NCBI RefSeq assembly: GCF_001426705.1
Contig: NZ_LMFC01000001.1
Span: forward strand, 1,641,355-1,705,354
Direction of reading: 5' to 3'
DNA length: 64,000 nt
From: Cellulomonas sp. Root485
GTDB lineage: Bacteria > Actinomycetota > Actinomycetes > Actinomycetales > Cellulomonadaceae
A program made the position numbers and the translations under genes. Below are positions 9,207-17,880 of this stretch, piece after piece. A model generated the notes under the pieces. It ran no database searches and was not told the origin of the DNA. It saw nothing but the letters and a program-made list of their open reading frames with translations. Position 1 is the first letter of the stretch. Each line of letters begins with the position of its first letter.

Positions 9207-9611
9207 ATGTCCGACACCACCCCACCGGTCCACGAGTACACAGGCACCCTCATCGAGCGCATGGGCATCGAGGTGCTCGAGGCCTCCGCGCAGCGCGTCG
9301 TCGGCACCATGCCCGTGGCGGGCAACACCCAGCCCTACGGCCTGCTGCACGGCGGCGCGTCCGCGGTGCTGGCCGAGACGCTGGGCTCGATCGCGGCGAT
9401 GGCGCACGCGGGCGAGGGCCGGGCCGCCGTCGGGATCGAGCTCAACGCGACGCACCACCGCTCGGCACGCTCCGGCCTCGTCACCGGGACCGCGACAGCG
9501 CTGCACCTCGGTGGGCGCCTGGCGACCTACCAGGTGGTGGTGGAGGACGAGGAGGGCCGCCCGCTCTGCACGGCGCGGCTGACCTGCATGGTGATCGACG
9601 CGCGACCCTGA
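9207..9611 (+). CDS. Hotdog-fold PaaI-type thioesterase
   Basis: A 134-residue acyl-CoA thioesterase of the PaaI/EntH group. The core NTQPYGLLHGGASAVLAETLGSIAA carries the HGG motif and the Glu that activates water in this family. Substrates are probably aryl- or acyl-CoA thioesters; no context points to one. It starts 19 bases from the polA start on the opposite strand, so the two promoters must overlap. There is no clear Shine-Dalgarno sequence, and a short-leader transcript is possible. Confidence 0.85.
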   Translation: MSDTTPPVHEYTGTLIERMGIEVLEASAQRVVGTMPVAGNTQPYGLLHGGASAVLAETLGSIAAMAHAGEGRAAVGIELNATHHRSARSGLVTGTATALHLGGRLATYQVVVEDEEGRPLCTARLTCMVIDARP

Positions 9612-10249
9612 TCCGCGCCCGACGCCCGTGCGGGCGTCGACGGCTCCTCGACGAGGGGCTGACGTGCGGCGCGGGCCTGCCGACGACGCGCGATGAGGTC
9701 CTCGAGACCACGCGGCCCCGAACGACGGACCGACCCCGGGGCACCGGCGTGGCCGGCCTCGTGCGTGAGCTTGCGCTGCAGGGCCGACGTCGTCACCACG
9801 CGGTGAGAGGCCGCGGGCGCGAACCCCAGCCGGGCCAGGAAGCGCTGCATGCCCCGGGCGCCGGGCAGGGGCGAGGAGTACATCTCCGTCGCACCGGCCT
9901 CGTCGGCCACGGTCGTCGCACCGACCAGCAGCGCGTGCCCGAGACCGCGTCGACGTGCCGCCGGAAGGACGTAGATGGCCTCGATGTCGAGGCTGACCAG
10001 GTCGGTGAACGGACCCGGTCCGACCACCCGTGCCAGCAGCAGACCAGCCGGCTCGTCGTCGAGGAGCGCGACCAGCACCCGTCCGCCGCGCACCGCCAGG
10101 AGCGCTCCCAGCTGGTCGCGCAGCCGGTCGGCGTCGTCGGTGCACAGCTGCGCTCCGACGGCGGCCTCCCGCCGCGCGGCGAGACAGAGCGCGACGAGGC
10201 TCTCCATGTCGCCCGGCAGGGCTTCGCGGACCTGCACTCCGAGTCGCAC
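9527..10249 (-). CDS. GNAT-family N-acetyltransferase with an arginine-rich tail
   Basis: The first 160 of 240 residues form a GNAT domain: the opening VREALPGDMESLVALCL, and the acetyl-CoA loop IYVLPAARRRGLGHALL (consensus R/Q-x-x-G-x-G/A). The substrate is unknown. The GTG at 10249 has GGAGG ten bases upstream. The C-terminal 80 residues are low complexity and run antisense through the last 85 bases of the convergent thioesterase gene, which is unusual. The tail may be real or may mean that a frameshift removed an earlier stop. Confidence 0.7.
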   Translation of the reverse strand: MRLGVQVREALPGDMESLVALCLAARREAAVGAQLCTDDADRLRDQLGALLAVRGGRVLVALLDDEPAGLLLARVVGPGPFTDLVSLDIEAIYVLPAARRRGLGHALLVGATTVADEAGATEMYSSPLPGARGMQRFLARLGFAPAASHRVVTTSALQRKLTHEAGHAGAPGSVRRSGPRGLEDLIARRRQARAARQPLVEEPSTPARASGADQGRASITMQVSRAVQSGRPSSSSTTTW

Positions 10250-10583
10250 GGCAGCTGTACCTCCAGACGGGACGAGGGGGATCCGGTCAGGATGACACCA
10301 CCTCGTCGTTCGAGGATGGCGCCGTCCTCGATCATGGACCAGCCTGGTCCAGGGTGCTAGTCCTGGGCGATCGCTCATCCGAATGACGGGCACGTAACCT
10401 GGACGAACGACCAGAATAGTCCGACACGCGGTGTCTCTCCGGCCGGAGGGCCTCGCGTTCACGAAATGAACGCGACACAATCCCTGCCTATCGTCCTGCC
10501 ACCCGGCAGACGTCGGACGTGTGCGGCAACGACGCCGCTGCGTACGACACCGCCACACCCGAACAGACGGACGGAGGTCCCAG
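10250..10583. other. 334-bp divergent promoter region between GNAT gene and livH
   Basis: No gene is recognised here. The region must contain promoters for both flanking genes. Its only striking element is a 21-bp inverted repeat at 10454-10474, annotated separately. GC content drops around 10380-10430. Confidence 0.5.
10454..10474. promoter_or_regulatory. Palindromic operator candidate upstream of livHMGF
   Basis: A perfect 8-bp inverted repeat, CGCGTTCA and TGAACGCG, separated by five bases, lies 110 bp before the livH start. Size and symmetry fit a dimeric repressor site. The regulator is unknown. Confidence 0.45.
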
Positions 10584-12032
10584 GTGCGATCAGCCGTCCT
10601 GGACCCCGGCGGCACCACCACGCCGCCACTTGCCCGACGCATCGCCGCCCTGCTCCTGCTCGCCCTCACGTCGGTGACCCTGCTGCTCGTCGCCACACCG
10701 GCGCGCGCGCAGGGACCCGTGGCATCCGCGACGGCGGCGTGCGTCGCGGACGCGGCGACGGGGTGCATCGTCGGAACCCTGCGCACGGAGGCCGGAGAAC
10801 CCGTCGTGGGCGCCGTCCTGAACGTCGTCGGCCCGCAGGGAGAGCTCACCGCCACGAGCGACGCGACCGGCCGCTGGTCGGTCGCCGTCACCGAGCCGGG
10901 CGAGTACGAGGTCACGCTCGACGTCGCGACGATCCCCGCGGGCGAGGCCCTGCGCGACCCCGCCAACAACCCCCGCACCGTCGCTGTGGGGCTGGGCGCG
11001 TCGGCTGCTGCGCTGTTCCCGCTCGGCGCTCCCGCCGCAGGCGGCGGAGGCGGCGACACGGGCGACGAGCCCAGCGACTCGCCGACGACCGGCACCGACG
11101 GCGGCGCGGCCGCGGTTCCCACGACACCCGGGTCGACCGGGTCCGGCGTGACCGCCGCTCGCGTGGCCCAGCTCACCGTCAACGGCCTGGTGTTCGGCAC
11201 GCTCCTCGCCCTGGCGAGCGTCGGGCTCTCCCTGATCTACGGCACGACCGGGCTGAGCAACTTCGCGCACGGTGAGCAGGTGTCCCTCGGCGGCATCCTC
11301 GCGTACGTCGGCACGCAGCTCGTCGGGCTGCCGCTGATCCCGTCGGCCATCATCGCGGTCGCGCTCGGCGCGGCGACCGGGTGGTTGCAGGACGCGGGCC
11401 TGTGGAAGCCGCTGCGGCGACGCGGGGTCGGGATGATCCAGCAGATGATCGTGACGATCGGCCTGTCGATGGCCATCTCGTACGTGTTCCAGTTCTTCTT
11501 CGGAGCCGGTCCGCTGCGCATCGTCACGGACACCCCGACCTCGGTGTCCATCGGCCCGGTCCGGATCACCACGACGACGCTGTGGTCGCTGGCGATCGCG
11601 GCCATCGTGCTCGGCGGGGTCGCCTACTTCCTGCTCGGCACGCGGGCGGGACGCGCGACCCGCGCGGTCGCCGACAACCCCGCACTGGCCGCGGCGTCGG
11701 GCATCTCGGTGAACGGCATGATCCGGATCGTCTGGACGCTCGGGGCCGGCCTGGCCGCGCTCGGCGGTGTCCTCATCGGCCTCTACTTCGGCGCCACGTC
11801 CTGGTACTCGGGCGGCGCGCTCCTGCTGCTGATGTTCGCTGCGGTGACGCTCGGTGGCCTCGGGGCCGCGTTCGGGGCGCTCGCCGGCTCGATCGTCATC
11901 GGCCTCGTGGTCGAGCTGTCGAGCCTCTGGATCCCGACGGACATGCGGTACGCGTCCGCGCTCGTGATCCTCATCCTCGTCCTGCTGGTACGACCGCAGG
12001 GCATCCTCGGCCGAGCGACGCGCGTCGGATAA
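10584..12032 (+). CDS. livH: Branched-chain amino acid ABC transporter permease (LivH type) with an N-terminal secreted domain
   Basis: The C-terminal 290 residues (from TVNGLVFGTLLALASVGLSL) are a LivH inner-membrane permease with about eight membrane segments and the motif YGTTGLSNFAHGE. Ahead of it are a signal peptide ending near ATPARA, an Ig-like carboxypeptidase-regulatory domain (about residues 60-130: GTLRTEAGEPVVGAVLNVV, TSDATGRWSVAV), and a Gly/Ser/Thr-rich linker. Ordinary LivH is about 300 residues. The extra domain should lie outside the membrane and may contact the binding protein or wall. The GTG at 10584 is chosen for its GGAGG six bases upstream. It is the first gene of livHMGF, 12 bases before livM. 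Confidence 0.9.
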   Translation: MRSAVLDPGGTTTPPLARRIAALLLLALTSVTLLLVATPARAQGPVASATAACVADAATGCIVGTLRTEAGEPVVGAVLNVVGPQGELTATSDATGRWSVAVTEPGEYEVTLDVATIPAGEALRDPANNPRTVAVGLGASAAALFPLGAPAAGGGGGDTGDEPSDSPTTGTDGGAAAVPTTPGSTGSGVTAARVAQLTVNGLVFGTLLALASVGLSLIYGTTGLSNFAHGEQVSLGGILAYVGTQLVGLPLIPSAIIAVALGAATGWLQDAGLWKPLRRRGVGMIQQMIVTIGLSMAISYVFQFFFGAGPLRIVTDTPTSVSIGPVRITTTTLWSLAIAAIVLGGVAYFLLGTRAGRATRAVADNPALAAASGISVNGMIRIVWTLGAGLAALGGVLIGLYFGATSWYSGGALLLLMFAAVTLGGLGAAFGALAGSIVIGLVVELSSLWIPTDMRYASALVILILVLLVRPQGILGRATRVG

Positions 12033-12044
12033 CGGAGACCACTC

Positions 12045-13031
12045 ATGGACTGGACACGCATCCTCACCAACGTCGCGGGCGAGTTCTTCGCCCCGACGAC
12101 CGCCGCCTACGCGCTCGCCGCGGTCGGGCTCAACATCCACTTCGGGCTCACCGGGCTGCTCAACATGGGCCAGGCCGGCTTCATGCTGCTCGGCGCCTAC
12201 GGCTTCGCCATCGCGACCATCGCCGGCTGGCCGCTGTGGGCCGCAGTGCTCATCGCCATCGCGGCGGCGACCATCTTCGCGCTCATCCTCGGCATCCCCA
12301 CCCTGAAGCTGCGCGGGGACTACCTGGCGATCGTCACGATCGCCGCCGCGGAGATCGTCCGGCTCGTGGGCCGGTCGACCGCCCTGACGGAGCTCACCGG
12401 CGCCTCGAGCGGTCTGCGCGGCAACCAGTACAAGGACACCTTCCAGGACGCGTCGCCGTTCGACGACGGGACGTGGGCGCTCGGGCCGTTCGAGTACGCC
12501 GTGAACGCGTCGAACAGCTGGTGGATCAGGATCGTCGGCTGGGTCGTGGTCGGTCTCGCATGCTGGCTCGTCTGGCTCCTCATCCGCAGCCCCTGGGGCC
12601 GTGTGCTCAAGGGCATCCGCGAGGACGAGGACGCCGTGCGCTCGCTCGGCAAGAACGTCTACAGCTACAAGATGCAGGCGCTCGTGCTCGGCGGCGTCAT
12701 CGGCTCCCTGGCCGGCATCCTCTACGTGCTGCCACGAGCCGTCCAACCCGACTCCATGGGCCGATCCATGACGTTCTTCATCTGGACGATCCTGCTGCTC
12801 GGCGGGGCGGCGACCGTGTTCGGCCCGGTGCTCGGCTCGATCATCTTCTGGGCGGTCCTCGCCCTGGTGAAGCTCACCCTGCGCGACGTCGTCCCCACCA
12901 CGTTCCTGCGCAGCGAGCAGATCGAGCAGTTCGGTTGGATCATCGTGGGAGTCGCCCTGATGCTGCTGATCATCTTCCGACCACAAGGCATCCTCGGCGA
13001 CAAGAAGGAGCTGGCGATCAATGCCCACTGA
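12045..13031 (+). CDS. livM: Branched-chain amino acid ABC transporter permease (LivM type)
   Basis: A 328-residue inner-membrane permease that pairs with LivH. It shows the LivM signatures NIHFGLTGLLNMGQAGFMLLG and TLKLRGDYLAIVTIAAAEI, about nine hydrophobic segments, and the cytoplasmic EAA-like coupling loop GRVLKGIREDEDAVRSLGKN. It starts 12 bases after livH and overlaps livG by 11 bases, so it is translated within the same operon. Confidence 0.94.
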   Translation: MDWTRILTNVAGEFFAPTTAAYALAAVGLNIHFGLTGLLNMGQAGFMLLGAYGFAIATIAGWPLWAAVLIAIAAATIFALILGIPTLKLRGDYLAIVTIAAAEIVRLVGRSTALTELTGASSGLRGNQYKDTFQDASPFDDGTWALGPFEYAVNASNSWWIRIVGWVVVGLACWLVWLLIRSPWGRVLKGIREDEDAVRSLGKNVYSYKMQALVLGGVIGSLAGILYVLPRAVQPDSMGRSMTFFIWTILLLGGAATVFGPVLGSIIFWAVLALVKLTLRDVVPTTFLRSEQIEQFGWIIVGVALMLLIIFRPQGILGDKKELAINAH

Positions 13032-13953
13032 GCCCTCGCCCGCCGCCACCGACGCCCGCGCGGCCGTCGCCGCCGCCCTCCGGGACGTCCCGCACGTCCC
13101 CGGCGCGCCCAAGCCCGACCCGGTGCTCATCGCCGACGACGTCCGCCGGATGTTCGGTGGCGTCAACGCCGTCGACGTCGACCACGTCGAGGTGCAACGC
13201 GGTGCCATCACGGCCCTCATCGGGCCCAACGGCGCCGGCAAGACGACGTTCTTCAACCTGCTGACCGGGTTCGACAAGCCCAACAGCGGGAAGTGGACCT
13301 TCGACGGCCGGTCGCTCGGCGGTGTCGCTGCCGCCCGGGTGGCGCGCGCCGGGATGGTCCGCACGTTCCAGCTCACCAAGGCGCTCAACCGCATGACCGT
13401 GATGGAGAACATGCGGCTCGGCGCCACGGCACAGCCCGGCGAGAACCTGTTCGCCGCTCTCGTGCCCGCGGTGTGGCGCCCGCGGGAGAAGGCGATCACC
13501 GAGCAGGCCGAGGAGCTCCTCGCGCGCTTCAAGCTCGACACCAAGCGCGACGACTTCGCGGGCAGCCTGTCCGGTGGTCAGCGCAAGCTGCTCGAGATGG
13601 CCCGCGCGCTCATGGCCAAGCCGCAGATGATCATGCTCGACGAGCCGATGGCCGGGGTGAACCCCGCGCTGACCCAGTCGCTCCTCGGGCACATCCAGGC
13701 CCTGCGCGACGACGGCATGACCGTGCTGTTCGTCGAGCACGACATGCACATGGTCCGGCACATCTCGGACTGGGTGGTCGTCATGACGGAGGGTCGGATC
13801 GTGGCCGAGGGGCCGCCCGACTCGGTGATGAACAACCCCGCGGTGATCGACGCGTACCTCGGTGCGCACCACGACACCGACCTCGGCGACGACGCCCTGC
13901 TGGACGACGCCGTGCTCGAGCAGCTGCGCACCGAGGACGAGGAGGCACGATGA
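13021..13953 (+). CDS. livG: Branched-chain amino acid ABC transporter ATPase (LivG type)
   Basis: A 310-residue ABC ATPase. Walker A is GPNGAGKTT, the ABC signature LSGGQRKLLEMARAL, Walker B MIMLDEPMAGVNP and the switch His is in FVEHDMHM. MAGVNP is characteristic of the LivG subfamily. An N-terminal extension of about 35 residues precedes the nucleotide-binding domain. The start overlaps livM by 11 bases and the stop overlaps livF by four. Confidence 0.95.
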   Translation: MPTEPSPAATDARAAVAAALRDVPHVPGAPKPDPVLIADDVRRMFGGVNAVDVDHVEVQRGAITALIGPNGAGKTTFFNLLTGFDKPNSGKWTFDGRSLGGVAAARVARAGMVRTFQLTKALNRMTVMENMRLGATAQPGENLFAALVPAVWRPREKAITEQAEELLARFKLDTKRDDFAGSLSGGQRKLLEMARALMAKPQMIMLDEPMAGVNPALTQSLLGHIQALRDDGMTVLFVEHDMHMVRHISDWVVVMTEGRIVAEGPPDSVMNNPAVIDAYLGAHHDTDLGDDALLDDAVLEQLRTEDEEAR

Positions 13954-14834
13954 GCGACGAGGCGATGGACGCGGTCACCCGCGACGACCACGGCACTCCC
14001 CCGGGGACGACCTCGGTGGCTCTCGGCGACCGGGCGGGCCTGCACCGCGGCGCCCCGACCGGCGAGCCCCTGCTCGCCGCGACCGACCTGGTGGCCGGCT
14101 ACCTACCCGGGGTGAACATCCTCAACGGCTGCGACCTCGTCCTGCACCCCGGTGAGCTCATCGGGATCATCGGGCCCAACGGCGCCGGCAAGTCGACGCT
14201 GCTCAAGGCCCTCTTCGGTCTGGTCAACGTCCGTTCCGGCTCGGTGACGCTGGGCGGCGAGGACATCACCAACCTGCGTGCGGACCACCTGGTGCAGCGC
14301 GGCGTGGGCTTCGTCCCGCAGAACAACAACGTGTTCCCCTCGCTGACCATCGAGGAGAACCTGCAGATGGGCGCGTTCCAGGCGCCGAGGAAGTTCGCCG
14401 AGCGGTTCGCGTTCGTCGCGGAACTGTTCCCGACGCTCGGGGAACGCCGACGCCAGCGCGCAGGCTCGCTGTCCGGTGGTGAGCGGCAGATGGTCGCGAT
14501 GGCCCGGGCGCTCATGATGGAGCCGTCCGTGCTGCTGCTCGACGAGCCCTCGGCGGGACTGTCGCCGGTGAAGCAGGACGAGACCTTCCTGCGGACGCGC
14601 AAGATCAACAAGGCCGGCGTGTCCGTCGTGATCGTGGAGCAGAACGCGCGCCGCGCCCTGCAGATCTGCGACCGCGGCTACGTGCTCGACCAGGGCCGCA
14701 ACGCCTACTCGGGCCCGGGCAGGCAGCTCATGCACGACCCCAAGGTGATCGAGCTCTACCTGGGCACGCTCGCCACGGACGTCGAGGCGGCCGCGACCCA
14801 CGCGCCGCTGATCCCGCCCGCCGAGAAGTCCTAG
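13950..14834 (+). CDS. livF: Branched-chain amino acid ABC transporter ATPase (LivF type)
   Basis: A 294-residue ABC ATPase that forms the second nucleotide-binding subunit with LivG. Walker A is GPNGAGKSTLLKALFGL, signature LSGGERQMVAMARAL, Walker B VLLLDEPSAGLSP, followed by VVIVEQNARRAL, the LivF switch region. There is a nonconserved N-terminal extension of about 45 residues. ATG 13950 overlaps the livG stop (ATGA). The stop codon overlaps, tail to tail, the stop of the convergent nucleotidyltransferase gene. Confidence 0.95.
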   Translation: MSDEAMDAVTRDDHGTPPGTTSVALGDRAGLHRGAPTGEPLLAATDLVAGYLPGVNILNGCDLVLHPGELIGIIGPNGAGKSTLLKALFGLVNVRSGSVTLGGEDITNLRADHLVQRGVGFVPQNNNVFPSLTIEENLQMGAFQAPRKFAERFAFVAELFPTLGERRRQRAGSLSGGERQMVAMARALMMEPSVLLLDEPSAGLSPVKQDETFLRTRKINKAGVSVVIVEQNARRALQICDRGYVLDQGRNAYSGPGRQLMHDPKVIELYLGTLATDVEAAATHAPLIPPAEKS

Positions 14835-15475
14835 CCTGCGTCGGACCCGGTCGGTGCTGCGGCCCGACCGGGTTCGACGTCCACGTCGGCCGCGCGCTGG
14901 ACGTCGGTGATGCCCAGCTCGTCCGCCAGGTACAGGAACGCCTTGGCGTACGGGTGGTCCCGAACGTCGTGACGGATGACGTCCCAGTCGATCTGCTCCC
15001 GCAGCGCGCGCACGATCGCCAGGAGACGACCGAAGTCGCAGGCGTGCTCCCCCAGCACCCGCATCTTGGCCGAGACGATGTCTGTCGCGGCCAGCACCGG
15101 CATGCGCACCGCGAGCACCTCGAGCTGGTCGGCCCGAGCGAGGAGCTCCTCGGTGACGGGCTCGCCGACCATCCGGAACAGCACGTCGACCAGCTGCCCG
15201 TGGTGGAACGCCTTGAACAGCCAGTTCTCGGCAGGCTGCTCGACCACCAGACCCGCCGCCGCGATGGCCTCCTTGGCCCGCTGGACGTCCTTCTCGGTGA
15301 CGGCGAAGTCCGCGTCGTGGCTCGGCTCCGGAGCGCCTCGCGCCCACGAGGCGTAGCCGCCGACGAGCGCGAACGGGATCTCCGCGTTCGTCAGGGCCAC
15401 GGCCGTGAGCCGAAGGCCGTCCTGGAGCGCGGTGCGGTCGTCGGGGGGATCGGCGAGGGCGCCCTGCTGCGTCAT
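14831..15475 (-). CDS. Nucleotidyltransferase-fold protein, function unknown
   Basis: A 214-residue protein with a pol-beta-like nucleotidyltransferase core: FALVGGYASWARGAPEPSHDADFAV (GG...R...DxDF pattern), then VDVLFR with a third acidic residue. This resembles AbiEii-like and DUF6036-type proteins. No antitoxin-like partner gene is adjacent, so a toxin-antitoxin role is not supported here. The ATG at 15475 gives MTQQGALADPP; upstream sequence in frame is not protein-like. It is convergent with livF, their stop codons sharing bases 14831-14834. Confidence 0.72.
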   Translation of the reverse strand: MTQQGALADPPDDRTALQDGLRLTAVALTNAEIPFALVGGYASWARGAPEPSHDADFAVTEKDVQRAKEAIAAAGLVVEQPAENWLFKAFHHGQLVDVLFRMVGEPVTEELLARADQLEVLAVRMPVLAATDIVSAKMRVLGEHACDFGRLLAIVRALREQIDWDVIRHDVRDHPYAKAFLYLADELGITDVQRAADVDVEPGRAAAPTGSDAG

Positions 15476-15534
15476 GGGTCCAGTGTCTACACGTCGACGG
15501 GCGGGCTCGCAGGTCGGCAGCCACAATCGACGGG

Positions 15535-16296
15535 ATGCGCCTCGCCACCTTCAACATCCTGCACGCGCGCTCGCTCACCGACGGGCACGTGGACCTCGAC
15601 CGGTTCGCCGGCGCCGTCCGCGACCTCGACGCCGACGTGCTCGCGCTGCAGGAGGTGGACCGCGACCAGCCGCGGTCGCACGGCGCCGACCTGACCGTCC
15701 TGGCCGCCGAGGCGATGGGCGCCCCGGAGCACCGGTTCGCGGCCGTGCTGCACGGTGAACCCGGGCTCTGGACCGCCGCGACGGGGGACCACCAGCCCGC
15801 GACGGCCTCCTACGGGATCGCTCTGCTGAGCCGTCATCCCGTCCGCGAGTGGCGGCTGCTGAACCTCCCGGTGCTGCCTCGCCGGGCCCCGGTGCTGTGG
15901 CCGGGCAGCCGCTGGCCCGCGCTGGTCAGCGACGAGCCCCGCGCAGCCCTCGCCGCGGTCATCCAGGGACCGCAGGGCGACCTGACGGTGGTCGCCACGC
16001 ACCTGACGTTCATCCCGGGCTGGAGCACCCGCCAGCTGCGCACGCTGGTCGGGCACGTCGCGACGCTCCCCCGACCGCTCGTCCTCATGGGCGACCTCAA
16101 CATCGGCGGCGACCGCCCGGCCCGCGTGTCCGGGATGCGCGCGCTCGCGACGGCCGCAACGTTCCCCGTGGCGCACCCGCTGCGGCAGCTGGACCACATC
16201 CTCGCGGACGGCCGCGTGGAGCCTCTGGGGGCCGCTCGCGCCGTCGACACGGGCCTGTCCGACCATCGGGCGCTCGTCGTCGACATCTCGTACTGA
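15535..16296 (+). CDS. Endonuclease/exonuclease/phosphatase family hydrolase
   Basis: A 253-residue Mg2+-dependent phosphodiesterase-fold protein. Motifs are MRLATFNILHARS (metal-binding Asn), VLALQEVDR (catalytic Glu), VATHLTFIP, PLVLMGDLNIG (DLN) and LDHILADG plus GLSDHRALVVDI (catalytic His). There is no signal peptide, so it is probably cytoplasmic. The substrate could be DNA, lipid or inositol phosphates; sequence alone does not decide. It sits between livF and livK on the opposite strand to both neighbours. Confidence 0.85.
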   Translation: MRLATFNILHARSLTDGHVDLDRFAGAVRDLDADVLALQEVDRDQPRSHGADLTVLAAEAMGAPEHRFAAVLHGEPGLWTAATGDHQPATASYGIALLSRHPVREWRLLNLPVLPRRAPVLWPGSRWPALVSDEPRAALAAVIQGPQGDLTVVATHLTFIPGWSTRQLRTLVGHVATLPRPLVLMGDLNIGGDRPARVSGMRALATAATFPVAHPLRQLDHILADGRVEPLGAARAVDTGLSDHRALVVDISY

Positions 16297-16320
16297 GAGG
16301 GCCTCAGAAGGCCGGACACG

Positions 16321-16358
16321 CCGGAGGCCGGCGCGGATCGCTCCGCACCGGCCCCCGG
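16321..16358. terminator. Bidirectional terminator between the EEP hydrolase gene and livK
   Basis: A 17-bp stem (16321-16337 with 16342-16358, two mismatches) with a four-base loop lies between two convergent genes, 25 bases past one stop and 19 before the other. Confidence 0.65.
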
Positions 16359-16376
16359 TCCATCGTTGCGACGGGG

Positions 16377-17642
16377 TCAGCCGACCTCGCCGAACTCCGA
16401 CTTCGCGAACGTGTACTTGTTGTCAGCGCCGAAGACGTAGACACCGATGTACGCGGACGACGGGTCGTTGTCCGCGTTGAACGGACCCGCACCCGACTGC
16501 GCCTCGTAGTCGATGTCGTCGCCTGCGTCGAGCAGCTCGAGGCAGTCGGCGTACGTCGAGCACTTCTCGCCGCCGTCGGCACCGGAGACCGCAGCCATGT
16601 TGGCCTGGATGGTCTCGCCGTCCGTCGCGCCACCCTTCACGGCCGCGAGGGCCGCGAGGATCGTCGCGTCGTAGGACTCCGCCGCGTAGGAGAAGTCCGT
16701 CAGCCCGTCGTTCACCTCGAGGAGGCGGGCCTGGAACTCGTCGCTCGGGAAGGCGCCGGGCAGCGTGCCCTGCGCACCCTCGAGGAGGCCGGCCTGGAAC
16801 TCCTCACCGAACTGCGTGAGGTTGCCGTCGACGAAGTAGACCTTCGACATGTCGTAGCCCTGCGCGGCGAGCTCCGAGACGATCAGCGGCGTCTGCGTGG
16901 TGAACGCGATGATCGCGATCGCGTCCGGGTTGGTCGCGAGCGCACCGCTGACGATCGTGTTGAAGTTCGTCTCGTTCGGGTCGAACTCCTGGCCCTCCGT
17001 GCCGTACGCGAGGGTCGCTCCCTGGTCGGTGACGACCTCCTCGACGACGTTGCGCAGCGAGGTGCCGTAGTCGTCGTTGAAGACGATGACGCCGGGGTTC
17101 ACCGCGCCGTCACCCAGGATGAGGTTGGCGAGCGCCGAGCCCTGGACCGTGTCCGGCGGGGCCGTCCGGAAGTAGAAGTCGCTGTAGCCCGAGAGGTCGG
17201 TGGCCGTGTTGGCCGGGGAGATCTGGACGATCTTCGCGCCCGTGATGTCGTCGATCACGTTGCGGGTCACCGAGGACGATGCCGCACCGACGATGACCGA
17301 GACGTCCTGGCTGATGAGGTCCTGCACCGACTGGGTGGCGACCTCGGCGTGCTCGGCGTCGGAGGAGTCCGTGTGGACGACCTCGATGTCGGAGCCCAGG
17401 ACGCCGCCCGCCTCGTTGATGTCCTTGACGGCCAGGTCGACGCCGGCGATCTCGGGCGGGCCGAGCTGAGCGAGCGAACCGGTCTGCGGGAGCAGGGTGC
17501 CGACGATCAGCGGGCTGCCCGAGTCGGCGCTGGCGCCGTCTGTCGCGTCGTCGCCGCTGTCGCCGGAGCTGCAGGCGGCGAGGACCAGCGCGGCTGCGCC
17601 GGCCAGGGCCGCGGCCCGAACTGCGTGTGTCGAACGAATCAT
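16377..17642 (-). CDS. livK: Branched-chain amino acid ABC transporter substrate-binding lipoprotein
   Basis: A 421-residue extracellular lipoprotein. The signal peptide ends in the lipobox LAAC, with Cys24 as the lipidation site. The mature part is a periplasmic-binding-protein type I fold (Peripla_BP_6): PLIVGTLLPQTGSLAQLGPP and AVKDINEAGGVLGSDIEVV are typical LivJ/LivK/UrtA-like segments. It should deliver ligand to LivHMGF, although it is encoded 1.5 kb away on the opposite strand with its own promoter. Ligand could be Leu/Ile/Val, urea or an amide. ATG 17642 has AGAGGGG upstream and puts the signal peptide at the N-terminus. Confidence 0.9.
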   Translation of the reverse strand: MIRSTHAVRAAALAGAAALVLAACSSGDSGDDATDGASADSGSPLIVGTLLPQTGSLAQLGPPEIAGVDLAVKDINEAGGVLGSDIEVVHTDSSDAEHAEVATQSVQDLISQDVSVIVGAASSSVTRNVIDDITGAKIVQISPANTATDLSGYSDFYFRTAPPDTVQGSALANLILGDGAVNPGVIVFNDDYGTSLRNVVEEVVTDQGATLAYGTEGQEFDPNETNFNTIVSGALATNPDAIAIIAFTTQTPLIVSELAAQGYDMSKVYFVDGNLTQFGEEFQAGLLEGAQGTLPGAFPSDEFQARLLEVNDGLTDFSYAAESYDATILAALAAVKGGATDGETIQANMAAVSGADGGEKCSTYADCLELLDAGDDIDYEAQSGAGPFNADNDPSSAYIGVYVFGADNKYTFAKSEFGEVG

Positions 17643-17841
17643 GCGTGGTACCCCTCTGTGAAGTACTGCGATCCGCGGAGCCCGGTAGGGATCCTGCAGG
17701 TGTGGCGCGAAAGTACTCATTGTTTGTGTCCGCGATGTGAATCGACATGTCTCAGCGAGGGTTGTTGCCGAGTTGTGACCAACCAGTAACAACCGAACTG
17801 GACGCGCGACCGACAAAACCGGGGGGTCCGGGCACGACGAA

Positions 17842-17868
17842 GGCCGGCCCCACGTGCTCGGGCCGGCC
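17842..17868 (-). terminator. Terminator downstream of the ANTAR regulator
   Basis: A perfect 9-bp GC-only stem with a nine-base loop begins 12 bases past the stop of the ANTAR response regulator gene on the minus strand. Confidence 0.6.
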
Positions 17869-17880
17869 CGTCATGGGGCG

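Noticed and set aside
10590-13544. A 984-codon open frame on the minus strand opposite livHMG.
   Set aside because: It is Asp/Glu/Arg-rich antisense sequence, a usual by-product of high-GC codon bias, and the plus strand encodes clear transporter genes.
14831-15475. The nucleotidyltransferase-fold protein as an AbiEii toxin of a phage-defence pair.
   Set aside because: No AbiEi-like antitoxin or other partner gene is adjacent; neighbours are livF and an EEP hydrolase.
17760-17794. GGTTGTT and AACAACC inverted repeat upstream of livK.
   Set aside because: The arms are short and 21 bases apart with no symmetry between them; likely chance.
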